Shown piece after piece: positions 10,125 through 19,632 of a stretch of DNA of 64,000 bases. The notes under the pieces are model-generated. The model was given only the letters and a program-made list of their open reading frames with translations. It did no database searches and was not told the origin of the DNA. Position 1 is the stretch's first letter; every line of letters begins with the position of its first letter. The stretch is from CAWAMR01 sp963783095 (GTDB lineage Bacteria; Planctomycetota; Planctomycetia; Gemmatales; Gemmataceae). The position numbers and the translations under genes are program-made. Where the stretch lies: NCBI GenBank assembly GCA_963783095.1, contig CAWAMR010000016.1, positions 331,485 to 395,484 of the forward strand, read 5' to 3'.

Positions 10125-10436
10125 AACGGTACAATAGCTCCGAAGTGGTTAACGATAACGCCTCTTTTCCCGTTGTAGGAAATAAGTCGCCAAACGAGTC
10201 TACCCAGAGAGTTGGATCATTTAAGAAACGCACACCCAAATCCGCGTCAGGCGCGATGAGCCGCGGTATTGCAGATCGCAAGGTAAGTGGCAACCTCGCC
10301 CAGCCAGCGCCAAAGCCGTCCACTTCACCTCGGCGTTGGCTTTGCTTGTATTCCTAAGAACAACCACGCGATGCGGCAGTTGTGCGCTGAGAAGGCAAAT
10401 ATCGGCGCGTCGGCAGTTGGTTTTCAGGCATGGAAC
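10125..10436. other. intergenic, no recognised gene
   Basis: About 310 bases between the hydrolase gene and the VOC gene. Short open frames exist on both strands, but none has a ribosome site, a recognisable domain or a signal sequence. No terminator-like hairpin or repeat stands out. Confidence 0.4.
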
Positions 10437-10823
10437 TCACTGTCCCGGAGGCGGCTGCCAAAGCTCGACCTTGTTGCCCTCAGGATCAATGACCCAACCG
10501 AACTTCCCGTACTCGGAGTCATCCGTCTTCTCGAGGACGTTGCATCCCTCATCCCGAAGCGCCTGAAGTAAAGCGGCCAGGTCTTCGACGCGATAGTTGA
10601 CCATGAAGGTCGACTTGCTTGGCGCGAAGTGCTCTCCATTGGCGGCGCTGATGGACCATACCGTCATTCCCGTGGTCGGATTACCCGATGCATCGGCCCA
10701 CGTGAACGCCGTGCCTCCCCATGCCTGGACGTCGATTCCCAGGTGCTGCTTGTACCAAGCTCGCAGCGCGACAGGGTCGCTCGCGTAGAAGAAGATTCCT
10801 CCGATACCTGTGACTCTCTTCAT
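10437..10823 (-). CDS. VOC (glyoxalase/bleomycin-resistance) family protein
   Basis: 128 aa from ATG 10823. It begins with the beta-alpha-beta unit GIGGIFFYASDPVALRAWYKQHLGI and ends with FGWVIDPEGNKVELWQPP, the metal-ligand Glu region of the vicinal-oxygen-chelate fold. The length fits single-chain VOC proteins that work as dimers. The substrate is unknown. The gene stands alone on the minus strand and is intact. Confidence 0.85.
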   Translation of the reverse strand: MKRVTGIGGIFFYASDPVALRAWYKQHLGIDVQAWGGTAFTWADASGNPTTGMTVWSISAANGEHFAPSKSTFMVNYRVEDLAALLQALRDEGCNVLEKTDDSEYGKFGWVIDPEGNKVELWQPPPGQ

Positions 10824-10914
10824 TTGAGACTCCGAAGTGCTGCCAAGTTGGAACATACTGCGTTTGCAAACCAGAACACGAAGCTAACTGGGCCGCTACC
10901 AAAGTCAGCCATCA

Positions 10915-11190
10915 TCAAGACCCGACGCCCTGTAGCGGCTCGCCGAGCATCCGCTCCATCCGGTAGTTGACGAACTCAACCCCGCGACAAACCACTACTT
11001 GAGGTGCCAGCACCGCGAACCCCTGGGACTCGAAGAACGGGCGTGCGGTGATGCTCACCTCGACGAACAGCTGGGCCAGCCCCAACCGGCGGGCCTCGGC
11101 CACCACGGCCGACAGCAACTGTCGGCTGACCCCGCGCCCTTGGTGGTCGGCGGACACGCCCCTTTTGAAAGGCCACGTCCGGCGCGATCG
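10915..11190 (-). pseudogene. C-terminal fragment of a GNAT acetyltransferase
   Basis: The product contains the acetyl-CoA-binding pattern and C-terminal strands of a GNAT fold: VSADHQGRGVSRQLLSAVVAEARRLG, then LFVEVSITARPFFESQGFAVL. The N-terminal half of the domain is absent. The similarity stops abruptly at about 11180, immediately beside the stop codon of the mazF-like gene (11192). The simplest reading is that recombination or deletion placed mazEF over the start of an older GNAT gene. No start codon with a ribosome site serves the fragment. Confidence 0.7.
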
Positions 11191-11191
11191 G

Positions 11192-11545
11192 TTAGTCCTG
11201 TTCAACGAGCAATGTTTGCAGACGACGCACCACTTCCGCAACGATCCGCTCCGGGACGGTGCCAATCCGAGAAGCCTTGCGCGCCTGCCAATCCAGGCTT
11301 TTAACCTGGTCGGCCCCTGCCACGCCGGTTACGGGCAATCCTTCAGGCAAAGCCACTTCAAACGGATAGCCTTTCGACTGGTTGGTGATGGGACACAACA
11401 AAGCCAACCCGACCCGCCCGTTGTAGGTCGCCGGCGACAAAACCAGGGCGGGGCGACGACCAGCCTGCTCGTGGCCTGCTTGGGGGTCGAGGGTGATCCA
11501 GACGGCGTCTCCTCGTTCGGGGATGTAGGCACCTTTCCGCTTCAC
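11192..11545 (-). CDS. MazF/PemK-family toxin endoribonuclease
   Basis: 117 aa from GTG 11545, preceded by GGAGG seven bases upstream. It carries the MazF/PemK signatures: RGDAVWITLDPQAGHEQAGRRPALVLSPATYN at the N-terminus (PxxGxEqxGxRPalVls), LLCPITNQ, and VKSLDWQARK near the end (vrtlDw). These proteins cleave mRNA and are held inactive by the cognate antitoxin. The start overlaps the stop of the upstream antitoxin gene (GTGA), so the two are translationally coupled. Length and motifs indicate an intact toxin. Confidence 0.9.
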   Translation of the reverse strand: MKRKGAYIPERGDAVWITLDPQAGHEQAGRRPALVLSPATYNGRVGLALLCPITNQSKGYPFEVALPEGLPVTGVAGADQVKSLDWQARKASRIGTVPERIVAEVVRRLQTLLVEQD

Positions 11546-11784
11546 CAGACCTCCTTGCCGATGGCCGGCCCAGTATCCCACTCGCCAGGAAGATTCTCGT
11601 CCGTCACACCGCGCATAAGTTCTTCAAGCGTGAGCGGTTGCGGCGTGATGGGTTGCACGACCAGTCTGCCTTCCACAAGGGACAGATCGACGGCCGAGTC
11701 CGCACGAAGGCCCGCCTCCTCGGCGAAGGACTTGGGGATGCGAAGAGCAAGGCTGTTGCCCCACTTCTGAACTCGTGTCTTCAT
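11542..11784 (-). CDS. MazE-family antitoxin (AbrB/SpoVT fold)
   Basis: 80 aa from ATG 11784 with GGAGG just upstream. The N-terminal half (TRVQKWGNSLALRIPKSFAEEAGL) is a swapped-hairpin AbrB-type DNA-binding domain typical of MazE. The acidic C-terminus (EELMRGVTDENLPGEWDTG) is the likely toxin-binding tail. MazE-type antitoxins bind their own promoter with the toxin, so the pair is probably autoregulated. It overlaps mazF at its 3' end. Confidence 0.9.
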   Translation of the reverse strand: MKTRVQKWGNSLALRIPKSFAEEAGLRADSAVDLSLVEGRLVVQPITPQPLTLEELMRGVTDENLPGEWDTGPAIGKEVW

Positions 11785-11840
11785 CGTAGCCTCCGGTATC
11801 TACAATGAAGATACATCAAACGGCGTGCGGAGTCAACGGG

Positions 11841-12425
11841 TTAGTCGCGGGATTCGCTCAATCGTTCAATTACCTTGCCGATCTGCTGTCGAACCTTCTT
11901 GTAATCGACCTGTCCCCAGGCCGATAACAAGGGGATGAATCGTCTGTCTCCGCTGGCCGCCACCTTCTCGAGCAGCAGCAATATCACCTCGCGATTCTTA
12001 TCCTTGAGCTGGCTCACATCGAACACTGCTGGACCCCCCTCCAAAGCCTGGCTCAGTTCGCCGAAAAGTTCCTCCGCGTAGGTCTCGCGTTCAATGGCCC
12101 ACCCCTTCGGAGTGTAGACCAAGAGAGGAAGCCTGCCATCGTATTCCAGGGCCAAGTAGCCATTCAGAATGACCCAATCAACATGCTTCAATACTTCAGG
12201 TGTTGGCAGATCTTTGAGGTGACCGTATACCGGGCTTTGGTCCAGAGATCGAGTGAGAACATCTTTGGAGCGAGAGCCCTTGAGAACCTTGACCAACAAG
12301 GAGCGGCCAGCGCGCACGATGAGGTCATCGGCACCGCGCAGAATGGCCCGGATTTCCGGATCCGGCAAGCTCCGAATTCCTTGCGCGTTGAGTTGATATG
12401 GAACGTGCTCGTCTCTTCGCGACAT
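11841..12425 (-). CDS. RQC-domain-like protein (RQC-minor type)
   Basis: 194 aa from ATG 12425. It includes IRAILRGADDLIVRAGRSLLVKVLKGSRSKDVL and, later, HVDWVILNGYLALEYDGRLPLLVYTPKGWAIE, a pattern found in the winged-helix RQC domain of RecQ helicases and in stand-alone RQC-minor proteins. No helicase motor is present. The function of stand-alone members is unknown, though DNA binding is likely. The gene is followed 60 bases on by mazE, and lies just downstream of a small gene with a good ribosome site, so they may be co-transcribed. Confidence 0.65.
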   Translation of the reverse strand: MSRRDEHVPYQLNAQGIRSLPDPEIRAILRGADDLIVRAGRSLLVKVLKGSRSKDVLTRSLDQSPVYGHLKDLPTPEVLKHVDWVILNGYLALEYDGRLPLLVYTPKGWAIERETYAEELFGELSQALEGGPAVFDVSQLKDKNREVILLLLEKVAASGDRRFIPLLSAWGQVDYKKVRQQIGKVIERLSESRD

Positions 12426-12438
12426 ACGAAATGCGCTT

Positions 12439-12678
12439 TCAAGAGGTCTCCGCCTTGTTGCCGGACAGGTCGCCGATGACTTCGCTGACACCTTCATGGT
12501 CGAAGAACACCGGCACTCGACCTGGGCCAACGAAGATCGCCAGCCCTTCCCGCGCGGCCAGCGTGTCTGGGAAATCGACTTCATAGCGGTTCCCGCTGAC
12601 CGTCGCCACCGTGAACGGCTTGAATGGCGTACGGTGCTTGAATGCCCGGATCGTCTCGGTGAACGTCTCCCGATCCAT
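12439..12678 (-). CDS. small conserved-type protein, unknown function
   Basis: 79 aa from ATG 12678 with a strong GGAGGGG ribosome site. Not recognised by function. The pattern RAFKHRTPFKPFTVATVSGNRYEVDFPDTL resembles another 83-aa protein in this window (18921-19172: LRKLEVRPFQPFRIVMSDGT, then HNVTHPEA). The two appear to be paralogs of a small beta-rich family. It ends 14 bases before the RQC-like gene. Confidence 0.6.
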   Translation of the reverse strand: MDRETFTETIRAFKHRTPFKPFTVATVSGNRYEVDFPDTLAAREGLAIFVGPGRVPVFFDHEGVSEVIGDLSGNKAETS

Positions 12679-12788
12679 CGCAGCCCCTCCCCCGCGTTGG
12701 TGAACTCCCCGAGTATTCTAACCCACTGGCGGCGGGGCAGCAAGCCTTGGACTTGGGTTCTGTCAGGCCACAATAGAAATGTCCTGCA

Positions 12789-13229
12789 TCAATACTCAAG
12801 TTCCCGGTTAGGTAATGGTGCAAAGCCCCACAGTCTCATGACTCGCACTGTCTTCAACTGCTCATTTGGGCCGCGGGTTTCCGCCGAAAGAAGGTAAAGC
12901 AGATCGTGCTGTCGCAGCGTTCGCAGTGCCTCATCGCTCACCATGCCAACATCGAAGCCGACAGTCTCCAACGATGGCACACCCCAAAAGTTGACGAATT
13001 CCTCGGCCTTGATGCGGGTGCCCTTCAGCAACACGATTCGCAAATTCGGCAAGTCCTTGAGTTCCTTCAGGCCGGCGGCGGTAATCGGCTGATAGCTCAG
13101 GTCAAGCACTTGCAGGTCTTTCAGGCTGGCGATCTCCTTGAGCCCGGCATCGGTGGCGCGTGCGCCGTGCATCACGAGTTCTCGCAGTTTCGGCATTTTG
13201 CAGAGAATGGCCATGTTCGGGTAAGTCAT
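12789..13229 (-). CDS. leucine-rich-repeat protein, probably a 3' fragment
   Basis: 146 aa from ATG 13229. It contains leucine-rich repeats of the planctomycete type: MPKLRELVMHGARATDAGLKEIASL, then DLQVLDLSYQPITAAGLKELKDL, then NLRIVLLKGTRIKAEEF. Most such proteins are longer and exported. Here there is no signal peptide and no ribosome site, and the frame opens right beside the 3' end of the altronate dehydratase remnant. The N-terminus has probably been lost. Confidence 0.55.
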   Translation of the reverse strand: MTYPNMAILCKMPKLRELVMHGARATDAGLKEIASLKDLQVLDLSYQPITAAGLKELKDLPNLRIVLLKGTRIKAEEFVNFWGVPSLETVGFDVGMVSDEALRTLRQHDLLYLLSAETRGPNEQLKTVRVMRLWGFAPLPNRELEY

Positions 13230-13269
13230 GCGTGAGGACAACGGAGTACAATTCTTGAATCACCTCCAC

Positions 13270-14844
13270 TTAAAGAGTCGGCCCAATGCTCCACGGGGCG
13301 AACTCTTCCTCGCCCACGCCGTTGATCTCGCTCTTGGTCTTCTTGCCGCTGGCGACCGCCAGGATCTTCTCGAAGATCTCCTGGCCGACTTCCTCGACCG
13401 ACGACCCCTTCCAGGACTTCGCCGGCGTTGATGTCCATGTCGCCGATCATGTGGTTGTACATCGGCGTATTGGTCGCGACCTTGATCGACGGCGCCGGCT
13501 TGCAGCCGAACACCGAGCCGCGGCCGGTGGTGAAGACCAGCACATTGGCTCCGCCCGCGACGATGCCGGTCATGCTCACCGGGTCGTAGCCGGGCGTGTC
13601 CATCACCACGAAGCCCTTGGCCTTGACCGGCTCGGCGTAGTGGACGACGTCGACCATCGCCGTGCTGCCGGCCTTGGCGATGGCGCCGAGCGATTTTTCG
13701 TAAATCGTCGTCAGGCCGCCTTCCTTGTTGCCGGGCGACGGATTGTTGTTGATCTCGGCCCCGAAGATGCCGGTGTACCACTCCCACCACTTGATGCGTT
13801 CGACCAGCTTTTCGCCGACTTCCCTGCTGATCGGCCCGGCGCGTCAGCAGATGTTCCGCGCCGTAGATCTCCGAGCGTTTCGCCGAGGATGGCTGGTGCC
13901 GCCCTGCTGAACGATCAGGTCGGAGGCCACGCCCGAGCGCCGGGTTGGCGGTCACGCCGCTGTTGCCGTCGGAGCCGCCGCAGTTGGTGCCCAGGATGAT
14001 GTGTTTGGCCGGAGATTGACACCCGGCGCGCTTCGTTGACCTGCGGCAGCAATTCCAGCACTGCCTTGACGCCGGCATCGACGGTTTTGCCGATGCCGCC
14101 GCATTCCTGAATCGACAGCACGAGCGGCTTCTTGCGTGAGCTCGTTGAGTTGAACCAGATGCTCGCCTTCGATCAGGTGGATCGCCTGACCGGTTTCGCA
14201 GCCCAGCCCAACCAGGATATAGCCGCCGACGTTGGGATGGCGGGCGAAACCGGCCAGCGTGCGGTCGAGTTGCTTGTGATCCGGCGCCGTCGTAGGCCAT
14301 GGCGCAGCCTTGCTTGTGAACGATCGCCACGACGCCGTCGACATTCGGGAATTGCTCCAGAATGCCCAGCGCCCGGACGCGCTCGGAGATGTACTTGCTC
14401 GTGCTCGCCGAACAGTTCACGGTGCTGATGATGGCGAGATAGTTGCGGGTGCCGTAACGCAAATGATCGGGCTTGTCGGGACCGCGATCGTAGCCCATGA
14501 AGGTGCGATATTCCGCTGGAGGAGGCGGAGCTGGTGGGGTAGTCGCTGCAAAAGGCGTAGTCGCGCTCGAAGCTGCCCAGCTTGACGTTGTGGACGTGGA
14601 CGTGATCGCCCGCCGGGATATCTCTGCCGGCGAAGCCGATGATCTGGCCATATTTGTAGATCGCATCGCCTTCCTTGATGGGATGAACGGCAAATTTATG
14701 GCCCATTTTCACGGCGACCGGTAGTTTCAGGGTCGAGCCGTTGAACTGAATTTCGGAACCTGCGGCGAGAGTTTTGGCGGTAACAGCAATATTATCGTTC
14801 GGACGCAGATGCACACCAATCTGCGCCAGCGGTATAGCGGCCAT
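13270..14844 (-). pseudogene. altronate dehydratase (UxaA family), several frameshifts
   Basis: UxaA-type enzymes dehydrate D-altronate in hexuronate catabolism. The N-terminal SAF-like domain is clear from ATG 14844 (IGVHLRPNDNIAVTAKTLAAG, then GDAIYKYGQIIGFAGRDIPAG). Later family segments appear in changing frames: KYISERVRALGILEQFPNVDGVVAIVHKQGC near 14300, NTSSWAPTAAA-type shadows of the GTNCGGSDGNSG segment near 13990, and the C-terminal NGVGEEEFAPWSIGPTL ending at 13270. At least five frame changes are needed. The order of segments is intact, so this is dense indels, not rearrangement: either decay or poor sequence in a GC-rich stretch. Confidence 0.8.
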
Positions 14845-14900
14845 GAGCCGATCCTTTCAGAAAGCGTAATACCAAGCAATTTAGTCGATATAGTTCAAGG

Positions 14901-14937
14901 TACACAAAAACGCCCACGGATACATCCCGTGGGCGTT
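14901..14937 (-). terminator. rho-independent terminator for the minus-strand gene at 15107
   Basis: An 11-bp stem (AACGCCCACGG at 14909-14919 pairing with 14927-14937) with a 7-base loop. On the minus strand the stem is followed by TTTTTGTG, so it terminates transcription coming from the small lipoprotein gene to the right. Confidence 0.75.
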
Positions 14938-15106
14938 CCTCTTCCACAACTGACGACAGAGGACAATCACAACATCATAATCATAATCATAATCTTCTTG
15001 TTGTTCCTCACGCTTCAAGGTTCGAAGGCAGAGGGATTCGGATCAGGATTAAGATTAAGATTAGGACTTTGTGCCTTGACTTTGTCCGCTGTCGTTCGGG
15101 GTGGGT

Positions 15107-15530
15107 TTATCCTTCCGGCTTGTCCAGGTCGATTACGATCTCGGATTTGCCGTCAATTTCGCGAATGATGGGGGAATTATCCTTGCTGAATTGATCTTTG
15201 AATTCATCTTCGGTGCCGATCGCTCCACGGAAAATGGCTACTCGATACTTCCCGCGCGGAATTCCTTTCCCCTCGGAGCCGATCACCTCAAAAGTGGAGC
15301 TTGCCGGATCGAATTTAGCGGCATATCCCTCGTTGGTTTTTTCGCCTTCGAGCGGATAAAAAGTGATGCGAATGCCCCGATCACCCGGTGGTAATCCCTG
15401 CGTACTGAACTGATACGGTGCCGGCCTTGAGGAGTTTCCCTTTGACCCGCCTTGGAGCTTTTTCACATCCGCTCAGAATGAAAGCAAGCAGGACGAGTAA
15501 TGGGACTATCCGAGCAGTAGACGAAGCCAC
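15107..15530 (-). CDS. small exported lipoprotein, unknown function, one frameshift
   Basis: Reading from GTG 15530 gives a lipoprotein signal (VPLLVLLAFILSGC) and then EKAPRRVKGKLLKAGT. One frame over, the chain continues as PYQFSTQGLPPGDRGIRITFYPLEG to the stop at 15107. The junction is near 15420, at ACCGT. Small lipoproteins that start VKGKVL-DG and continue with a beta-sandwich (transthyretin-like) domain are common in planctomycetes, which supports a single-base error here. About 140 aa when joined. Function unknown. Confidence 0.6.
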
Positions 15531-15616
15531 AGTCGAGACTCCGCGAAATCTTGGGAGAGGAAAAATACAACGGCCCGAGGATCAACCACGCGCCGGATTG
15601 AGATTGAAAGTATCGG

Positions 15617-16513
15617 CTACCAGTCGGTACCAAGAATCTCGCCGCCGGCTATTGTGCACGCAGCCGTAAAGGTGCTCTGACTGATGCTGTAACTAATTAG
15701 GCGGACCGAACCATCCCCCATCGCAGCATTGAAACCGGAGGGATGACTAGCACCGAAGTTTCCGTCTCCGTTATCGGAGCACAACCATGCATCCGGAAGG
15801 GGCGGAATTGTGGCATAGCATTCTACATCCCAATCCCAACCATCGCTGTACCCCTCGTTGTCATCGCTCTGAAATTGGCCCAAGTAGCAGAGATCGAGCC
15901 GTTTCTCCCCCGCAAGCACGGTGTTGGATAGTCCGTCCGTAACGTTAGTTAATGGGATGCCCAAGTTGCCATAAACGATCATTCCCGGTACGTCTAAAGC
16001 ACTTCCAGCGTAATCCGTCATGGCATGAGCATATGTCCCGGCAGGGCCATACCAGGAACCGCCGGTGATGACGCGGGGAGTTCCATTCCCTCGAGCTGGG
16101 CAAAAGTAAGTCTTGATCGGAGCGCCGATGGCATTGATAGTGCATTGATCGGTCGTTGATCCGCCACCGCCGATATAGACGTTATTTTGCTCGAGGAATG
16201 GCAGGATTTGAAACTCCCATCCGCCGTGCTCGACCGACGCGAATACTTGTCCGGGTGAAGAATAAAGCGGCGGATTCCACCAACCTGTACCACCCGTCGG
16301 CAAATAGCCATAAACATCGTGGTGGTTGTGAACCGCTAATCCGATCTGCTTTAGATTATTCTCGCATTTGGCGCGGGCCGCAGCTTCGCGCACTTTTTGA
16401 ACTGCCGGAAGCAACAGTCCAACGAGGATTGCAATGATGGCGATGACAACGAGAAGCTCGATGAGAGTAAACGCTTTCCTCGTTTCGATGGAGAGACGTT
16501 TTCGAGTAATCAC
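15617..16513 (-). CDS. DUF1559 type II pseudopilin-like protein
   Basis: 298 aa from GTG 16513, which has a perfect AAGGAG about ten bases upstream. The prepilin-type leader and helix KAFTLIELLVVIAIIAILVGLLLPAVQ is followed by KVREAAARAKCENNLKQIGLAVHNHHD, the DUF1559 signature. The C-terminus has the family's H-X9-DG pattern (SHPSGFNAAMGDGSVR). These proteins are hugely expanded in planctomycetes and are processed by prepilin peptidase; their exact role is unknown. The gene is intact and monocistronic. Confidence 0.95.
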   Translation of the reverse strand: MITRKRLSIETRKAFTLIELLVVIAIIAILVGLLLPAVQKVREAAARAKCENNLKQIGLAVHNHHDVYGYLPTGGTGWWNPPLYSSPGQVFASVEHGGWEFQILPFLEQNNVYIGGGGSTTDQCTINAIGAPIKTYFCPARGNGTPRVITGGSWYGPAGTYAHAMTDYAGSALDVPGMIVYGNLGIPLTNVTDGLSNTVLAGEKRLDLCYLGQFQSDDNEGYSDGWDWDVECYATIPPLPDAWLCSDNGDGNFGASHPSGFNAAMGDGSVRLISYSISQSTFTAACTIAGGEILGTDW

Positions 16514-16712
16514 GGAAAAAACTCCTTTGATAGGAAGAAAAAGAACATTCGAGCGTTTGACATTATGGTATTTGGCGAGTGCCTCCAGCTCCAAATCGGA
16601 CTGGACGTGTCAAAACAAGAGGAAATGATGTAGTCCGATTAGAGTTGAGCATACACCAACTTGACCCGCCCGACTACAGAGAAATGGGGATTTGGCGTTT
16701 TCTTCGAACAAA

Positions 16713-18351
16713 TCAGGGCAGGCGTTCAATGACAGCCAGATCGCACAAGCCCCAAGGGGAATCACCGGAAAGTCGGTCCATCCAATCGGCTGATCTACCG
16801 TGCTTTTGCAGGGTTGCGGTCTCAACGATACGCAATTGTGGCGGCAAAACCACCTTGAGGGTTTCCAAGGAGTGCCGATGGGTGAAAAGCACGATGGTCC
16901 GAGGGCGGACCATCATCGCCTCCACAAGTTCTTGCGATGCCTTGGTGCGAACATTGCGAAAATCATCGCGTCCCAGATAGAAGGAGATCGAGTCGCAGTT
17001 GCGTGGGAAGCAGATCACCGGTGCATCGTTGCCGCAATAATGGGCGATCAGGTCGGGCTTTGTCATCGGAGAGCGCTGCCCGGCATACCAGGGAACGACT
17101 AAATAGGTTCCAAATCCCAGAAGAATCACCATCGCCGCAATGCCGCCCTTCGTCCAGATCGATTGGTTCCAACGGCTCCTAGCGATGAAATCACCCAGCG
17201 CGAGAGCCAGGCAAGGAAAGGCCGGCAAAATGTACGTGGGCAGTTTTGAGCCTGACAGCGAGAAAAACAAGACGCACCAGCCACCCGCGAGAAGCCAAAA
17301 GCCAAGTTCCTTGGTCCGACCGGCAGCGATCGATTCATCGCCCGACATCAGGAATCGAGCAAACCCCCATAACAGCAATGTTCCCGGCAACAATCCTCCC
17401 AACAGAATCGGCGCGTAATACCAGATGGGTTGCAGATGATCGAAAGGCTGCAAGAACCGCATCACGTTGTGTTCCCAAAAGAAGTGCTTCAGGAACATGG
17501 GTTCGCGCTGATAGATTGCCACATACCAGGGAAGATTCACCGCTATCACGACCAGCAGGAATTTCGTCAGAACGCGCCAGTTAATACCGATCCTTTGACG
17601 GACCAGGATCTGATAGGCGATCAATGGGGGAAAGAGCAGCAATAGCGCAACCGGGCCCTTGGTCAAAACGCCAAAACCGCAGGCGATTGCGGAGAGAAGC
17701 CACCACAGATCGGGGCGCGGGATACGGGGCGGGGTGCGGTAAATCGGGACTCTTCGCACCCCGGACCCGCGCCCGCACCCGCGCCCCGCGGATTGCCTCA
17801 AACGCCGCCAGCAAACTCAGCGTGACCCAGAAAGTCAGCAGACCATCGATAATCAGGAGCCGGCCCATTCCCAGAAAGCCGGGCGCAACAGTGAGCAAGA
17901 GAGCACCCCACAAGGCCGAGCGTTCTCCAAGGCTGCGCCGACCGAGCAGATAGATGAGCAGAATGGAGCCGTGAACTGCGAACGCGGGAATCCATCGCGC
18001 AGCTGAATCGGAGACGCCAAAAATTGCGTAGCTGATCTCCACCAACCAGTACAATAGGGGAGGTTTATCCAGATAGGGCTGGCCCTGCAACAGCGGCACA
18101 ACCCATTCACCGCGCAAGTGCATTTCGCGGGCGATCTCGGCATAACGTCCTTCATCCGGCTCCAACAGGCGAAACGACCGAGTCGGATAAAGCAAAACGC
18201 CGGGAAGGATTAGAACCAGCAAGAGCGATGATAGACGAACGCGGGTCGGTTCCGAGGAATGTGTGGGGAAAAGCACTTTCGACCACAAAAACGGTATCCA
18301 GGCCAAAAATCCCCGAGGCACAGCAGGCATCGTTGCGGACATTGCGCTCAT
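16713..18351 (-). CDS. ArnT/PMT-family membrane glycosyltransferase, one frameshift
   Basis: GT-C enzymes of this family move a sugar from a polyprenyl-phosphate donor outside the membrane. The N-terminal part holds the catalytic loop RLLEPDEGRYAEIAREM (the DE motif) and PYLDKPPLLYWLVEISYAIFG. The second part, one frame over, holds GVLTKGPVALLLLFPPLIAYQ and further membrane helices, then a soluble C-terminal domain. The frame change lies near 17700-17780 in a low-complexity stretch of G/C repeats. The start is taken at ATG 18351; an ATG at 18390 is also possible. Substrate unknown. Confidence 0.8.
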
Positions 18352-18536
18352 CCTCCTTGATGACGGCGTAGAGGAAGAGAATCTTCGCAAACCGCCGATG
18401 AGGGGTCAATGGGGATTCATAATAGCGTTGATCAATTTGGAAATGACAGATAAGTATTGCAGACTTCCTTCCCGTTCCTCCAAGGACGCCTGCTGTGCTA
18501 TACTAACCGTGAAATATTTTGTGCCGCGGAGAATCT

Positions 18537-18839
18537 ATGCAAACAACCACTCTTAATCACGCCAGCATCAGCGAAGTGGATATCCTCGCCCGTCTTCTCA
18601 GCAATGAGCGAGGTCGCTTACCCTCCGTCTTGGCCCATTATCTGCTGAACCTCGGTTTTGGTGACGAAGATAAAGCCAGGATGCACGAATTGGCCGTGCG
18701 CAATCAGCACGACGCCCTCACTCACGATGAGAAGCAAGAACTCTTAGCCTTCGGCAAAGCCGGCACACTGCTCTCGATCCTCAAATCCAAGGCGCGTCGA
18801 ACACTTCGGACCAAGCCCAAAAGACGTGCCGCTTCTTGA
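18537..18839 (+). CDS. small basic-tailed protein, unknown function
   Basis: 100 aa from ATG 18537. Not recognised. Mostly helical, with ILARLLSNERGRLPSVLAHYLLNLGFGDEDKARMHELAVRNQHDALTHDEKQEL and a Lys/Arg-rich tail. The central DALTHDEKQELLAFGKAG pattern is often seen in small planctomycete proteins without a known role. It lies divergent from the glycosyltransferase gene. Confidence 0.6.
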   Translation: MQTTTLNHASISEVDILARLLSNERGRLPSVLAHYLLNLGFGDEDKARMHELAVRNQHDALTHDEKQELLAFGKAGTLLSILKSKARRTLRTKPKRRAAS

Positions 18840-18920
18840 GATGTTCTGCCGGCAAGCATTGAGATTGTTGTTTGACCGGATATAATCCACTAAAAATCCC
18901 ACCGCATTGAGGTAGATTCA

Positions 18921-19172
18921 ATGGCTCCAGTGGAATTGCTCAGAAAACTTGAGGTACGGCCGTTTCAACCGTTTCGAATTGTGATGAGTGATGGAACATC
19001 CCACAACGTAACGCATCCCGAAGCGATCAGTATTGGTCTTCGGACGACGTCGCTGGCTTCCTGGGCATCTGAAACGAGTGAAACCATTTCTTTGGATAAC
19101 CTGCACATCACGCAACTCCAACCCCTTTCCGCCGCGCCGATTCAGAATGGTCGCGAATCGGATTCTCAGTGA
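18921..19172 (+). CDS. small protein related to the one at 12439, unknown function
   Basis: 83 aa from ATG 18921, with GAGG upstream. The segment LRKLEVRPFQPFRIVMSDGT followed by HNVTHPEAISIG matches the pattern of the protein at 12439-12678 (PF.PF....dG..y.V..Pe). The body is beta-rich with no signal peptide or membrane helix. It ends about 60 bases before the tmRNA gene. Confidence 0.65.
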   Translation: MAPVELLRKLEVRPFQPFRIVMSDGTSHNVTHPEAISIGLRTTSLASWASETSETISLDNLHITQLQPLSAAPIQNGRESDSQ

Positions 19173-19179
19173 CCATGCC

Positions 19180-19209
19180 TTGTTCGGAATGCCGAACTGT
19201 GCATACAAT
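19180..19209 (+). promoter_or_regulatory. candidate sigma-70-type promoter of ssrA
   Basis: TTGTTC at 19180-19185 and TACAAT at 19204-19209 are separated by 18 bases and lie just upstream of the tmRNA 5' end, leaving a short precursor leader. The spacer contains the small inverted repeat TTCGG-AATG-CCGAA. Confidence 0.5.
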
Positions 19210-19232
19210 ACTACATTCCTAGCTTGGTAACC

Positions 19233-19625
19233 GGGGGCGACCTGGTATCGACCGGGTAACATGAGGTATACGTTGCGTGTCGTGGTTGATCGGTTGGCCA
19301 CGTAAATAGCCGATCAAACAATAGTTGCTGAAAAGCAATTCTCTTTGGCTGCGTAAATAACCGCAGCCCTGTTTCGGAGACCTTCGCCGGAGAGGTTTTC
19401 GACGCAGTCACCAATTCCGGATCGCTGTAGCTTGAGATTGATCGCAAGATGAATCGCCTCGGTGGCCGCTACGGCTAAACTTTCTGACCGATAGTTCTTC
19501 GGCGACCCTGCCTGATGGGGCAAAGAAGAATGAACGGGGCTTAGAACCCATGAATCTTCGGGCTACACACGTAGATGCGGATACTGAAATACCGCGGGAC
19601 GCGGGTTCGATTCCCGCCGCCTCCA
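19233..19625 (+). ncRNA. ssrA: transfer-messenger RNA (tmRNA)
   Basis: The 5' end GGGGGCGACCTGGTATCGAC and the 3' end GGGTTCGATTCCCGCCGCCTCCA form the tRNA-like domain. The acceptor stem GGGGGCG pairs with CGCCTCC, and the T-arm is typical. CCA is not encoded. The mRNA-like segment starts at the resume codon GCT (19327) after TAGTT and reads GCT GAA AAG CAA TTC TCT TTG GCT GCG TAA, giving the tag (A)AEKQFSLAA. tmRNA rescues stalled ribosomes with SmpB. The gene stays complete although an integrative element has used its 3' end as the insertion site. Confidence 0.97.
19611..19625 (+). repeat. attL core (15-bp direct repeat)
   Basis: TTCCCGCCGCCTCCA, the last 15 bases of ssrA (T-arm and acceptor strand). 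The same 15 bases recur at 54288-54302. This pair marks the ends of the integrated element. Confidence 0.85.
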
Positions 19626-19632
19626 TTAAAAC

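Noticed and set aside
14950..15065. CATAAT and GATTAA simple repeats
   Set aside because: Short low-complexity runs in an intergenic gap; no sign of function beyond AT-richness.
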